A stretch of 64,000 bases of DNA from Ruminococcaceae bacterium UBA1227 (GTDB lineage: Bacteria > Bacillota > Clostridia > Oscillospirales > Acutalibacteraceae): NCBI GenBank assembly GCA_002309175.1, contig DBWX01000011.1, positions 24,860 through 88,859 of the forward strand, read 5' to 3'. Below the pieces are notes generated by a model. It saw only the letters and a program-made list of their open reading frames with translations. It had not been told where the DNA came from and ran no database searches. This document shows, piece after piece, positions 57,335-64,000 of this stretch; the first letter of the stretch is position 1; each line of letters opens with the position of its first letter. Both the position numbers and the translations under genes were made by a program.

Positions 57335-57375
57335 TGCCCCGTCGCCCGAAAGATGGGTGACGGGGCACCTTTTGT
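57335..57375 (+). terminator. Intergenic terminator/attenuator in the SipW operon
   Basis: TGCCCCGTCGCCC (57335-57347), loop GAAAGAT, GGGTGACGGGGCA (57355-57367), then CCTTTTGT. It sits 31 bases ahead of the next gene, so it probably lowers its expression relative to the fibre gene. Confidence 0.75.
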
Positions 57376-57410
57376 ATCACAATTCCGAAAACGTAAACTT
57401 TGAGGGCACC

Positions 57411-58925
57411 ATGGAGAACGCTATCGATACCCGAAAAGTGAATAGAAGTCTTTTTGCATACAGAGTAGTAGACATACACAATGACGAGTTCGGCTTTGCC
57501 CAGGACAACGTCATCTACACATATGTCACGGACTCTGATTCAAAGTCCAAAGGTACACCTTGGTTGCGTATGCAAAAAACAGGAGAGACGGGCAAGGACC
57601 GTCGTAAGTATTTCCTGTTTTTTGGAGACGAAACCGAGTATTCTGCTATTGTAGATAAACATAACGATATCTACGATCTCGAGCACAACTACGTTGCGTC
57701 TCTCGTCCGCAGTAAGTTCATAATCATCCTCTTCCTTTTCATTGCAGGCATAATCCTGCTGACCGGTCTCGCCATGTACCTTGGCGGTTCCATGATTATG
57801 AATACAACTTCACCGTTCTCTGAGGATAAAACAATCCACCTTGATGACGGTGATGACAGGGGCGGAAAAGGCTCTGAGACGGTCGATATCGACATTTTTG
57901 AGCCGATTAATGAGCAAGTCATTGACGAGCGCAAAGCCCCCATAAATGACGCGAAAAACGATATTGACGACATAAAGAACAAACCTGTTGATATTGACAA
58001 CCTTGCAGATGCAAGACAGGCGGCAATAGATGCCATAAAGAGAGCCGCAGAGCTTGCCAAGAAGGCGATAGATGAGACAGATGACCTCACTCCGGCTCAG
58101 AAACGTGAACTCAAGGCCCGCATAGACGATGAGGCAGATTCTGCAATCAAGAATATTGAAGAAGCCTCAACCCTTAAGGAAATCAACGATGCCCGTGACA
58201 AGGGCCTCGATGAAATCCAGGATGTCCTTGATGACGGCATAGCGCAGGCTTTTGTAAACCGCTATTGTTCCGGTGACGATAACGATCCTTACGACAAGAA
58301 GGACGACAAGATCACAAAGGAAAACGCCAACCAGGTAATCAGCGGTCAGAGGGAGTATGACAACCTCACCAACAAGCAGAGGGAAAAGGTAAACAAGATA
58401 ATCTATCTTCCCACCGATCCCGAAGACAAAAACGGCTATGACCGCGGTGAAGATACATACAAGAACTATCCCGAAATGCTTCGCGATGCAAAAGAAGCTA
58501 TAAGGGAACCCGAAGCCCACGGCAGCCTTCTTCCGAAGAAGGCCCAGGAATACCTGGTATGGCCGGGTGCTGAAGGCAGATTCGTTTTCTACGTACAGAA
58601 TGATGGCGACAAGTTCTTAAACTACGACCTTCTCTTCAGGGAAGCAAACCCTGACAATGTACCGCTTCGATTCAAGGTAATCGTAAGTGCTGACACAGAT
58701 GAATACCTTGTAGGCGGTCCCGGAAACAACTGGGGCGACTCAGCCGCTCTGAATGACGCCACACGCGTCATAGAGCCCGGTGAAATCGTTCAGTACAGAA
58801 TTGAGTGGCAGTGGCCGGACGACGGCACACAGGACGCCAGAGACACCGATATGGGTATCTCCGCCCGCGCACAGACAATTCAGTATGTACTTCAGGCGGA
58901 GGTCCGTTTTGAGGAAATCGTATAA
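57411..58925 (+). CDS. Membrane protein with DUF1542-like coiled repeat and TasA-like C-terminus
   Basis: The 504-aa protein has a soluble N-terminal domain of about 100 residues (no family recognised), a transmembrane helix (IIILFLFIAGIILLTGLAMYLGG), and an outer part. The outer part begins with a helical region that resembles DUF1542 repeats (ADARQAAIDAIKRAAELAKKA, KNIEEASTLKEINDARDKGL). The last 150 residues (VWPGAEGRFVFYVQNDGDKFLNYDLLFREANPDNV, LQAEVRFEEI) resemble the beta-rich SipW substrates. It could anchor fibres to the membrane. A GTG at 57357 lies inside the terminator hairpin and is rejected. Confidence 0.7.
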   Translation: MENAIDTRKVNRSLFAYRVVDIHNDEFGFAQDNVIYTYVTDSDSKSKGTPWLRMQKTGETGKDRRKYFLFFGDETEYSAIVDKHNDIYDLEHNYVASLVRSKFIIILFLFIAGIILLTGLAMYLGGSMIMNTTSPFSEDKTIHLDDGDDRGGKGSETVDIDIFEPINEQVIDERKAPINDAKNDIDDIKNKPVDIDNLADARQAAIDAIKRAAELAKKAIDETDDLTPAQKRELKARIDDEADSAIKNIEEASTLKEINDARDKGLDEIQDVLDDGIAQAFVNRYCSGDDNDPYDKKDDKITKENANQVISGQREYDNLTNKQREKVNKIIYLPTDPEDKNGYDRGEDTYKNYPEMLRDAKEAIREPEAHGSLLPKKAQEYLVWPGAEGRFVFYVQNDGDKFLNYDLLFREANPDNVPLRFKVIVSADTDEYLVGGPGNNWGDSAALNDATRVIEPGEIVQYRIEWQWPDDGTQDARDTDMGISARAQTIQYVLQAEVRFEEIV

Positions 58926-58975
58926 TTATTGTTTTTTATAAAATTGACTTAAAATTCTGAGAAAGGAGGGACAAT

Positions 58976-59689
58976 ATGCCGCCGCGTAAGAATTCAAACA
59001 TAGAAAGCATTACAGAAGAGTATATTGATGGCGCCGTCAAGGTGCACGTCAAGGCATCTGAAGTTCCTCCCAGACAGAATCTGAACATATCTTTTAAAGA
59101 CGCAGACAAACTCGGTGACGAAGTAACCCTCTCCAACCAGGAGGCTTACGAGGAGAGCCACGGCAAGATCTATGAAATGACCCATAACAACACCGTTCCC
59201 TGGCGTAACTGGGCTTTCTATCTCATCCTCGTTTCAATGCTCACCGTCTGCTTCACTTTCGCCAAATACGCCAGCTTCGCTTCCGGCGACGCCCAAGCCG
59301 CCGTCGCAAGCTTCAATGTATCTGTTATAGGCTCGGCTGCTTCAACTGCAACTATAGGCGTAGATCCGACTTCAATCACTGATCCGGGTGATGGTACCGG
59401 CAACATAAGTGTAACTTTCGCTGCCGACAGCCCTGAGGCTGCAACTGCAACAATTACTTTTACTGTTACGAATAACAGTGATGTTACGGTAAAAGTTTTA
59501 AACCCTAATTGGAGCAGCTCAAATGATTATCATAGCGTTAGTTTTTCGGATTGTGGTAATATTGCTGCACACGGACAGGGCACTTTTACTATGACCATTA
59601 CAAAGTGTGGTAAAGATAATTTCCCGGCAGGTCAATCAACAGTTAGTGAAACCGGCACACTTACAATTCAAATAGATCAGGTTGACTAA
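58976..59689 (+). CDS. SipW-dependent-type exported protein with long cytoplasmic leader
   Basis: The 237-aa protein has about 80 charged N-terminal residues before a hydrophobic segment (WAFYLILVSMLTVCFTFAKYASFASG) whose TFAKYASF is like the SipW cleavage region of TasA. The following 140 residues are a small beta-sandwich (TITFTVTNNSDVTVKV, TLTIQIDQVD). A signal peptide placed so deep in a protein is unusual. AAAGGAGGG precedes the ATG, and spacing puts it in the sipW operon. Confidence 0.68.
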   Translation: MPPRKNSNIESITEEYIDGAVKVHVKASEVPPRQNLNISFKDADKLGDEVTLSNQEAYEESHGKIYEMTHNNTVPWRNWAFYLILVSMLTVCFTFAKYASFASGDAQAAVASFNVSVIGSAASTATIGVDPTSITDPGDGTGNISVTFAADSPEAATATITFTVTNNSDVTVKVLNPNWSSSNDYHSVSFSDCGNIAAHGQGTFTMTITKCGKDNFPAGQSTVSETGTLTIQIDQVD

Positions 59690-59749
59690 TCAACTTGACT
59701 TTTAGCACACCCACAAACCCCGGCAAGTTTTATCTGAAAGGGCATAAAC

Positions 59750-60988
59750 ATGGAGACTACAAAGCGCCCCAGAATTATATATTTGTTGCTAGCAGCTATG
59801 TTTATCGTAACTGCCGCTGTTGCTATGCCCACAACTAATGCGAAATATACTACGACGAAGAGTTATGTCATTAATATTGAATCAAAAGTCAAGCAGGTAA
59901 TTGTTAATGCATACGTTGTCGCAAATACTACTAAAGATGAAACTGCAAAAACGGTTACACTTCCGTATGACGGATACTATCTGATTGTTGCCAAAGGCGG
60001 CGATGGTGCAGATGGTATGGAAACTGATAGAATTCTTATAGGCATTTGGTCAGATTGGTCCTGGACAAGGCCGGGTGGTATTGGCGGAACCGTTTACGGT
60101 ATCTATCACGCAACTGCTAATCAAAAACTGTATTTGTACTCGGGAACAGCCGGTGTTAGGGCAAAAGGACAGTCTGCCGGTGGCAGTTATGTCGGCAGTC
60201 CCGGTGGTACAAATAGCTTAGGTCGGTTTAACGGTGGAGCCGGCACATATATTCTTTCAGCAGATTCAGCCAAAGCATCGTCAACTGAAAATGCATCAAG
60301 TGGTGGCGGAGGCGCTGGTAGTGCTGTTTATCTTAATGATCCTAACGGTGGCGGTACGCTGTTGATGGTAGCAGGTGGCGGCGGAGCAGGAGCTTCGTGG
60401 AATAAAAAGTATACAGGATTATCTTATATTGCCGGTACGATAAATGCAGTAGAAGCCGGAGTCGGAGGAGATGGAGGTAGCATAAAGAACCAACCTGATT
60501 CGGGCTCCAGCGATAAGATTTATTTTGGCGCAGATGGTACGGGTGGAGTTTCAGGCTCTAATGCAACGAAAGGCCTTGCAGGCACAGCTTCCGGTGGTTC
60601 AGGCGGTAAGGGTATATATGTTGAAACCGGTGGCAGATGGAGCAATGTAATTGTTGATCATGGTATTAGCGCGGCTGCAGGTTCTGATTTTGCCGGTGGC
60701 GGTAATGGCGGTAATGCAAGAGCGCTCGGCGGCGGCGGTGGCGGAGGCTACTGCGGCGGTGGCGGTGGCGCAGGTACGAGCTTTAAGTATGCTTCCGGCG
60801 GTGGTGGCGGAGGATCGTCATTAATTTCCGGTCTTTTGGCTATAAATGATTCCTCAATCTCTACTTATGTAAGTCGTGCAAAGTCTGGCTCAACAAATCT
60901 TCCTCCACAAACATCGGGTACTGATGATGACGGGTATGGATATGTTATCGTTTACTATCTGGGCAGTGAGTATAATCCGCCCGCTTAA
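59750..60988 (+). CDS. SipW-dependent-type exported protein with ALK-like glycine-rich domain
   Basis: The 412-aa protein has a signal peptide ending MPTTNAKYTTTKSY, a SipW-like site. It then has a jelly-roll start (YDGYYLIVAKGGDGADG), and long glycine runs such as SSGGGGAGSAVYL, LMVAGGGGAGASW, GGGGGGGYCGGGGGAGTSF and GGGGGGSSLISG. This is the pattern of the Gly_rich domain (PF12810) of ALK and LTK receptors, also found in bacterial surface proteins. Its codons are AT-richer than the upstream genes, which may hint at acquisition. A terminator ends the operon. Confidence 0.75.
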   Translation: METTKRPRIIYLLLAAMFIVTAAVAMPTTNAKYTTTKSYVINIESKVKQVIVNAYVVANTTKDETAKTVTLPYDGYYLIVAKGGDGADGMETDRILIGIWSDWSWTRPGGIGGTVYGIYHATANQKLYLYSGTAGVRAKGQSAGGSYVGSPGGTNSLGRFNGGAGTYILSADSAKASSTENASSGGGGAGSAVYLNDPNGGGTLLMVAGGGGAGASWNKKYTGLSYIAGTINAVEAGVGGDGGSIKNQPDSGSSDKIYFGADGTGGVSGSNATKGLAGTASGGSGGKGIYVETGGRWSNVIVDHGISAAAGSDFAGGGNGGNARALGGGGGGGYCGGGGGAGTSFKYASGGGGGGSSLISGLLAINDSSISTYVSRAKSGSTNLPPQTSGTDDDGYGYVIVYYLGSEYNPPA

Positions 60989-61001
60989 TTGAAAAAGAAT
61001 T

Positions 61002-61034
61002 GCACCCTGCTCGGGTTGAGCAGGGTGCTTTTTT
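61002..61034 (+). terminator. Terminator of the SipW operon
   Basis: GCACCCTGCTC, loop GGGTT, GAGCAGGGTGC, then six T. Confidence 0.92.
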
Positions 61035-61146
61035 GTTAGTTAGATATGATTGAAACAGGGCGGTTTGTTGCCGCTCGGAGTGTTTATAGTTGCCGCCGGT
61101 GTCTGTTTTGAGTGCTGCTTAATCGACGTAGGTATAGTGTTTATGA

Positions 61147-61175
61147 TTGACTTTAGAACAAAAGTTTGGTACAAT
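61147..61175 (+). promoter_or_regulatory. Promoter of the toxin-like peptide gene
   Basis: TTGACT (61147-61152), 17-base spacer, TACAAT (61170-61175), preceded by TGG. The 100 bases between the preceding terminator and this promoter show nothing I can identify. Confidence 0.75.
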
Positions 61176-61210
61176 AATTCAGAAAGGTGACCTGACAACG
61201 GCAGGCGGTT

Positions 61211-61239
61211 GCGCATCATCTCGAAAGGAGGTGATGTGT
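61211..61239 (+). promoter_or_regulatory. Hairpin that hides the toxin ribosome site
   Basis: CATCATCTC (61214-61222) pairs with GAGGTGATG (61228-61236) around loop GAAAG, with weaker pairs outward to 61211/61239. It buries AAAGGAGGTGAT, a full match to the 16S 3' end, directly before the ATG. Confidence 0.75.
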
Positions 61240-61305
61240 ATGCGAGTAACTCTGCATATTTGTGATCTGACGATTACAATTATTGTACGGCGTAAAAGCA
61301 AGTAG
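61240..61305 (+). CDS. 21-aa toxin-like peptide
   Basis: The peptide MRVTLHICDLTITIIVRRKSK has a hydrophobic core and a basic end, like membrane-acting type I toxins. It has its own promoter, an ideal but hairpin-sequestered ribosome site, and an antisense RNA gene facing it and overlapping its 3' end. I do not recognise a named family. A decayed relative with a similar tail lies at 27715-27777. Toxicity is inferred from architecture only. Confidence 0.65.
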   Translation: MRVTLHICDLTITIIVRRKSK

Positions 61306-61376
61306 CCGCCCAGCTGCAACTGAGCGACTACTATTTTAGTTTATCAGCCAGCAACCGTCTGTTTGGGTTGCCTTTC
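61293..61376 (-). ncRNA. Antisense RNA, copy 2 (antitoxin-like)
   Basis: A minus-strand transcript from about 61376 would have a GCAACC/GGTTGC hairpin and end at a 13-bp stem (AGTAGTCGCTCAG with CTGGGCGGCTACT) followed by TGCTTTTA. It overlaps the last codons and the 3' end of the peptide mRNA. The U-run is weaker than in copy 1. Confidence 0.65.
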
Positions 61377-61382
61377 GTGTTT

Positions 61383-61410
61383 ATTATAGCATAAAGAGGG
61401 GCTTTGTCAA
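61383..61410 (-). promoter_or_regulatory. Promoter of antisense RNA copy 2
   Basis: Minus-strand TTGACA (61410-61405), 16-base spacer, TATAAT (61388-61383): both boxes are perfect, which fits constitutive strong transcription. Confidence 0.85.
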
Positions 61411-61462
61411 TGTGAGCGTAGTGTGCGGGTTGTTTTTCATTATAGATGTTTTATTATTTATA

Positions 61463-61491
61463 TTGATTTTAAAGGGGGATGAGTTTATAAT
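61463..61491 (+). promoter_or_regulatory. Promoter of pilB-like gene
   Basis: TTGATT (61463-61468), 17-base spacer, TATAAT (61486-61491). Confidence 0.65.
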
Positions 61492-61549
61492 ATTATCGTG
61501 TAATTTTGCCCTTTTTTAAGAAATATGAAAAGTTTGCGAGGAATTCTAT

Positions 61550-63229
61550 ATGAGAAATATGCCAATCGGTGAAATGCTCAAAGAGTATGGTTACGTTACC
61601 GATGAACAGATAAGGGAAGCTCTTGCTATACAGAAGCAGGACCGTACCAAGAAGCTCGGTCAGATTCTTGTAGAGCTCGGCTACATCACTGAGAAGGAAG
61701 TTCTTGATGCCCTCGGTAAGAGGATGGGACTTCAGATTATCAAGCTTGATAACTTCAAGGTAGATACCAATGCTGTTGCACGTATCCCTAAGCAGCTGGC
61801 TTCAAAGTACAACATGATTGCCATTGCTGAGGATGAGAGCAAGTTGACGGTTGCCATGTCTGACCCGCTGAACTTCTATGCGGTTGAAGATGTCCGTCAG
61901 ACAACCGGTATGACCCTTGAGGTTTACCTTTGCGAGTCCAGCAATATCGTAGCGGCTATTGACCGTTACTACGCTGAGATTTCAACAAAGACCGCTGCTC
62001 AGCAGGCTAACGTCGGTGTTGATCTTCCTACGAACCAGGCTGTTCAGGAACTCGAAGAGGCAGACGTAGGTGACGATGTTCCTATCGTTAAGTTCCTTAA
62101 CTCTCTTCTTGTACACGGTTACACGACACACGCATCGGATATTCATATTGAACCGTTTGAGAAGGAGACGGTTGTACGTCTTCGTACCGACGGTATGCTT
62201 GTTCAGTACGTTACCCTCGCAGCGGCTATCAACAAGCAGCTTATTGCACGTATCAAGATTATGTCAGGCCTTGACATCGCTGAGCGCCGTATCCCTCAGG
62301 ACGGTCACTTCAGACAGATTATTGAAGGCTACGACATGAACGTCCGTGTTTCCACACTTCCTACCGTTTACGGTGAAAAGGCTGTTCTTCGTTACCTCGC
62401 AACGAACAATAAGCTTGACCGTACTGAGTCATACGGTATGAACCAGGAGAACTACCAGAAGATGCAGACAATCCTTCGTAACCCGAACGGTATTATCTAC
62501 ATCACCGGTCCTACAGGTTCAGGTAAAACAACAACTCTTTACATGATCCTGGATACACTTGCTCAGAAGCCTATCAACGTATCAACCGTTGAGGACCCTG
62601 TTGAGCGTACACTTCCGCACATTAACCAGACACAGGTTAACGTACTCGCGGGCATGACCTTCGCGGCCGGCCTTCGTTCTCTTCTCCGTCAGGACCCTGA
62701 CGTTATCATGGTCGGTGAGACCCGTGACGGTGAGACCGCTGAAATCTCCGTTCGTGCTGCTATCACAGGACACTTGGTTTGCTCCACACTGCATACGAAC
62801 GACGCACTTTCATCTATCGTACGTCTTGAGGATATGGGCGTTGAGCCTTACCTCGTTGCAAACTCAGTTGTAGGTATCGTTGCGCAGCGTCTTATGCGTA
62901 AGGTATGCCCGAACTGTAAGGAAGAGTATGAGCCGGATAACGTTGAGTGTGAGGCCATGGGCGCTCACCCTGCAACAGTCGCACGTGGCAAGGGCTGCCA
63001 CCAGTGCAACGGCACAGGCTACAAAGGACGTATCGCGATCCACGAGATCGTTGTTATTGATAAGACGCTTCGCCGCATGATCGCCGACAGAGCGGACATG
63101 GACGACATGATCAGATATGCTGTTGAAGAACAGCACATGAGCACACTTAAGGCTTCTGCTTTGAAACTTGTTGAAGAGAAGATCACAACAGTTGAAGAGA
63201 TGCTTAAGGTTGTTCAGACATCCGAGTAA
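61550..63229 (+). CDS. Type IV pilus/type II secretion ATPase, PilB/GspE-like
   Basis: The 559-aa ATPase powers pilus or pseudopilus assembly. It has an N-terminal MshEN domain (GEMLKEYGYVTDEQIREALAIQ; YITEKEVLDALGKRMG) of the kind that binds c-di-GMP in MshE. The GspE core has Walker A GPTGSGKTTTLY, the Asp box VEDPVERTLPHINQTQVN, Walker B RQDPDVIMVGETRDGETAE, and the zinc site CPNC..CHQCNGTGYKGR. GAGGAA precedes the ATG. No pilC, pilin or prepilin peptidase gene is in the window, so the rest of the system must lie elsewhere or to the right. Confidence 0.95.
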   Translation: MRNMPIGEMLKEYGYVTDEQIREALAIQKQDRTKKLGQILVELGYITEKEVLDALGKRMGLQIIKLDNFKVDTNAVARIPKQLASKYNMIAIAEDESKLTVAMSDPLNFYAVEDVRQTTGMTLEVYLCESSNIVAAIDRYYAEISTKTAAQQANVGVDLPTNQAVQELEEADVGDDVPIVKFLNSLLVHGYTTHASDIHIEPFEKETVVRLRTDGMLVQYVTLAAAINKQLIARIKIMSGLDIAERRIPQDGHFRQIIEGYDMNVRVSTLPTVYGEKAVLRYLATNNKLDRTESYGMNQENYQKMQTILRNPNGIIYITGPTGSGKTTTLYMILDTLAQKPINVSTVEDPVERTLPHINQTQVNVLAGMTFAAGLRSLLRQDPDVIMVGETRDGETAEISVRAAITGHLVCSTLHTNDALSSIVRLEDMGVEPYLVANSVVGIVAQRLMRKVCPNCKEEYEPDNVECEAMGAHPATVARGKGCHQCNGTGYKGRIAIHEIVVIDKTLRRMIADRADMDDMIRYAVEEQHMSTLKASALKLVEEKITTVEEMLKVVQTSE

Positions 63230-63359
63230 TTTTGATGCTTGGTTTGCGTCTTTTAGTTTGATTACTTTTGCTTTTGTTTTTTAGCTTTATTTTTGTTTTT
63301 TTAGTTTTTTGATTTTTGTACTTGTTTTATTTTCGTTTTAGTTTTGGAGGATTAAGGTT

Positions 63360-64000
63360 ATGGCTTTAAGTCAGCAGAGAAAGGGACAGTTGTTTACGGT
63401 CCTTTTGTCGCTTCTCATAGTCTTGGTGCTGACCATGCTTATTATCGGCATTTGCATTCTGAGTTATACTATCTCGTTTGTAAATGGTGAGATGGCTATT
63501 GATCTTGACGCTTACAAGAACAGCCAGGACCAGACCTCTATTATCTATGCTTATGACGCGGCCGGGGAGCCGTACGAGATAGCGCGTCTTCACGGTGAGG
63601 AAAACCGTATCTGGGTTGACCTTCAGGATATTCCGGAAGATGTCCAGAACGCTTTCATCTGTCTTGAAGACAAGCGCTTTTACAATCACCCCGGCGTCGA
63701 CTGGCTCAGAACTTTCAAAGCCGTTCTGACTTTAGGTAGGTCGGGCGGCGGTTCAACCCTGACGCAGCAGCTCATCAAGAATCTTACTGATGAGAAGCAG
63801 GCCACGGTTGCACGTAAGTTCAACGAGATTCTCTATGCGCTGAACATGGAGAAGAATTTCGATAAGTCGGAAATATTGGAGGCTTATCTCAACACGATTC
63901 CTCTGGGTTCGGGCTGCTACGGTGTACAGACCGCCGCCCAGAAATACTTCGGTAAGGACATTACCGAAATCAATGCCTCGGAAGCTGCGGTTATGGCTGG
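63360..64000 (+). CDS. Class A penicillin-binding protein (N-terminal part)
   Basis: The frame is open to the right edge. It has a cytoplasmic lead, one membrane helix (LLIVLVLTMLIIGICILSY) and the start of the GT51 transglycosylase: ICLEDKRFYNHPGVDWLR with the catalytic Glu, GGSTLTQQLIKNLT and EILEAYLNTIPLGSGCYGVQTAAQKYFGK. These motifs are diagnostic for class A PBPs that polymerise lipid II; the transpeptidase part is off the window. GGAGG lies nine bases before the ATG at 63360. A T-rich 120-base leader separates it from the ATPase gene. Confidence 0.95.
   Translation, partial: MALSQQRKGQLFTVLLSLLIVLVLTMLIIGICILSYTISFVNGEMAIDLDAYKNSQDQTSIIYAYDAAGEPYEIARLHGEENRIWVDLQDIPEDVQNAFICLEDKRFYNHPGVDWLRTFKAVLTLGRSGGGSTLTQQLIKNLTDEKQATVARKFNEILYALNMEKNFDKSEILEAYLNTIPLGSGCYGVQTAAQKYFGKDITEINASEAAVMA

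Noticed and set aside
57357..57410. GTG start extending the DUF1542-like protein by 18 residues
   Set aside because: It falls inside the terminator hairpin and has no ribosome site.
60290..60840. GGTGGC-rich DNA as a non-coding repeat
   Set aside because: The frame is open throughout and the glycine pattern matches a protein domain.

Overview
The window looks like chromosomal DNA of an anaerobic Bacillota bacterium, class Clostridia, probably an Oscillospirales-type gut lineage. Evidence: mid-GC coding DNA, strong AGGAGG-type ribosome sites with many GTG and TTG starts, a complete V/A-type ATPase operon, GerW (YtfJ), RemA (DUF370), a CdaA/CdaR pair, a PrkC/Stp pair, ScpA/ScpB and a SipW-type signal peptidase. 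No phage, insertion sequence or CRISPR array was seen; most of the window is housekeeping operons on the + strand.

Layout. 1-2600: nrdR and a small membrane protein (-), tRNA-Ser(GGA), a metallo-beta-lactamase-fold hydrolase and a secreted transglutaminase-like protein (-). 2700-8200: an RsiV-like lipoprotein followed by a zinc-ribbon/TPM/Tim44-like/SPFH cluster resembling Bacillus ydjGHI. 8200-16000: coaX, a lipase-like hydrolase, a coiled-coil protein, a probable 6S RNA and DUF1292 gene (-), ligA, a DUF362 protein and a long PRPP synthetase (-). 16000-24870: V-type ATPase operon ntpFIKECGABD with the Na+-ligand residues in subunit K. 24880-27720: OhrR-like regulator with its operator, a membrane-anchored PHP phosphoesterase and a lipoprotein. 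27720-28310: a decayed toxin/antisense-RNA locus and a tRNA-Leu(UAA) gene split by a 227-nt group I intron. 28400-37620: DUF695/RraB-like protein, cyclophilin, ispF, cdaA-cdaR, an FG-GAP-like protein, a PhoB/PhoR-type two-component system, DUF1385, prmC. 37690-41930: site-2 protease, scpA, scpB, DUF2953, gerW, rluB. 41930-54400: one long growth operon (yicC, remA, gmk, rpoZ, priA, def, fmt, yugP-like, rsmB, rlmN, stp, prkC, rsgA). 55400-61030: a SipW signal peptidase with four putative SipW-dependent exported proteins, one carrying an ALK-like glycine-rich domain. 61140-61410: a compact type I toxin-antitoxin-like module. 61460-64000: a PilB/GspE ATPase and the start of a class A penicillin-binding protein.

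How the parts fit: the growth operon joins nucleotide supply (gmk, omega), replication restart (priA), translation start and rRNA modification (def, fmt, rsmB, rlmN) and signalling on cell-wall state (stp/prkC, rsgA). The cdaA-cdaR and two-component genes add envelope signalling. The ydjGHI-like cluster probably guards membrane integrity. The SipW cluster probably makes a surface fibre or matrix.

The most unusual items are the group I intron in tRNA-Leu(UAA), the toxin/antisense module in two copies (one intact, one that has lost its toxin start but kept the antisense gene), and the SipW cluster with its glycine-rich product. All identifications are from reading the sequence; no database search was possible.
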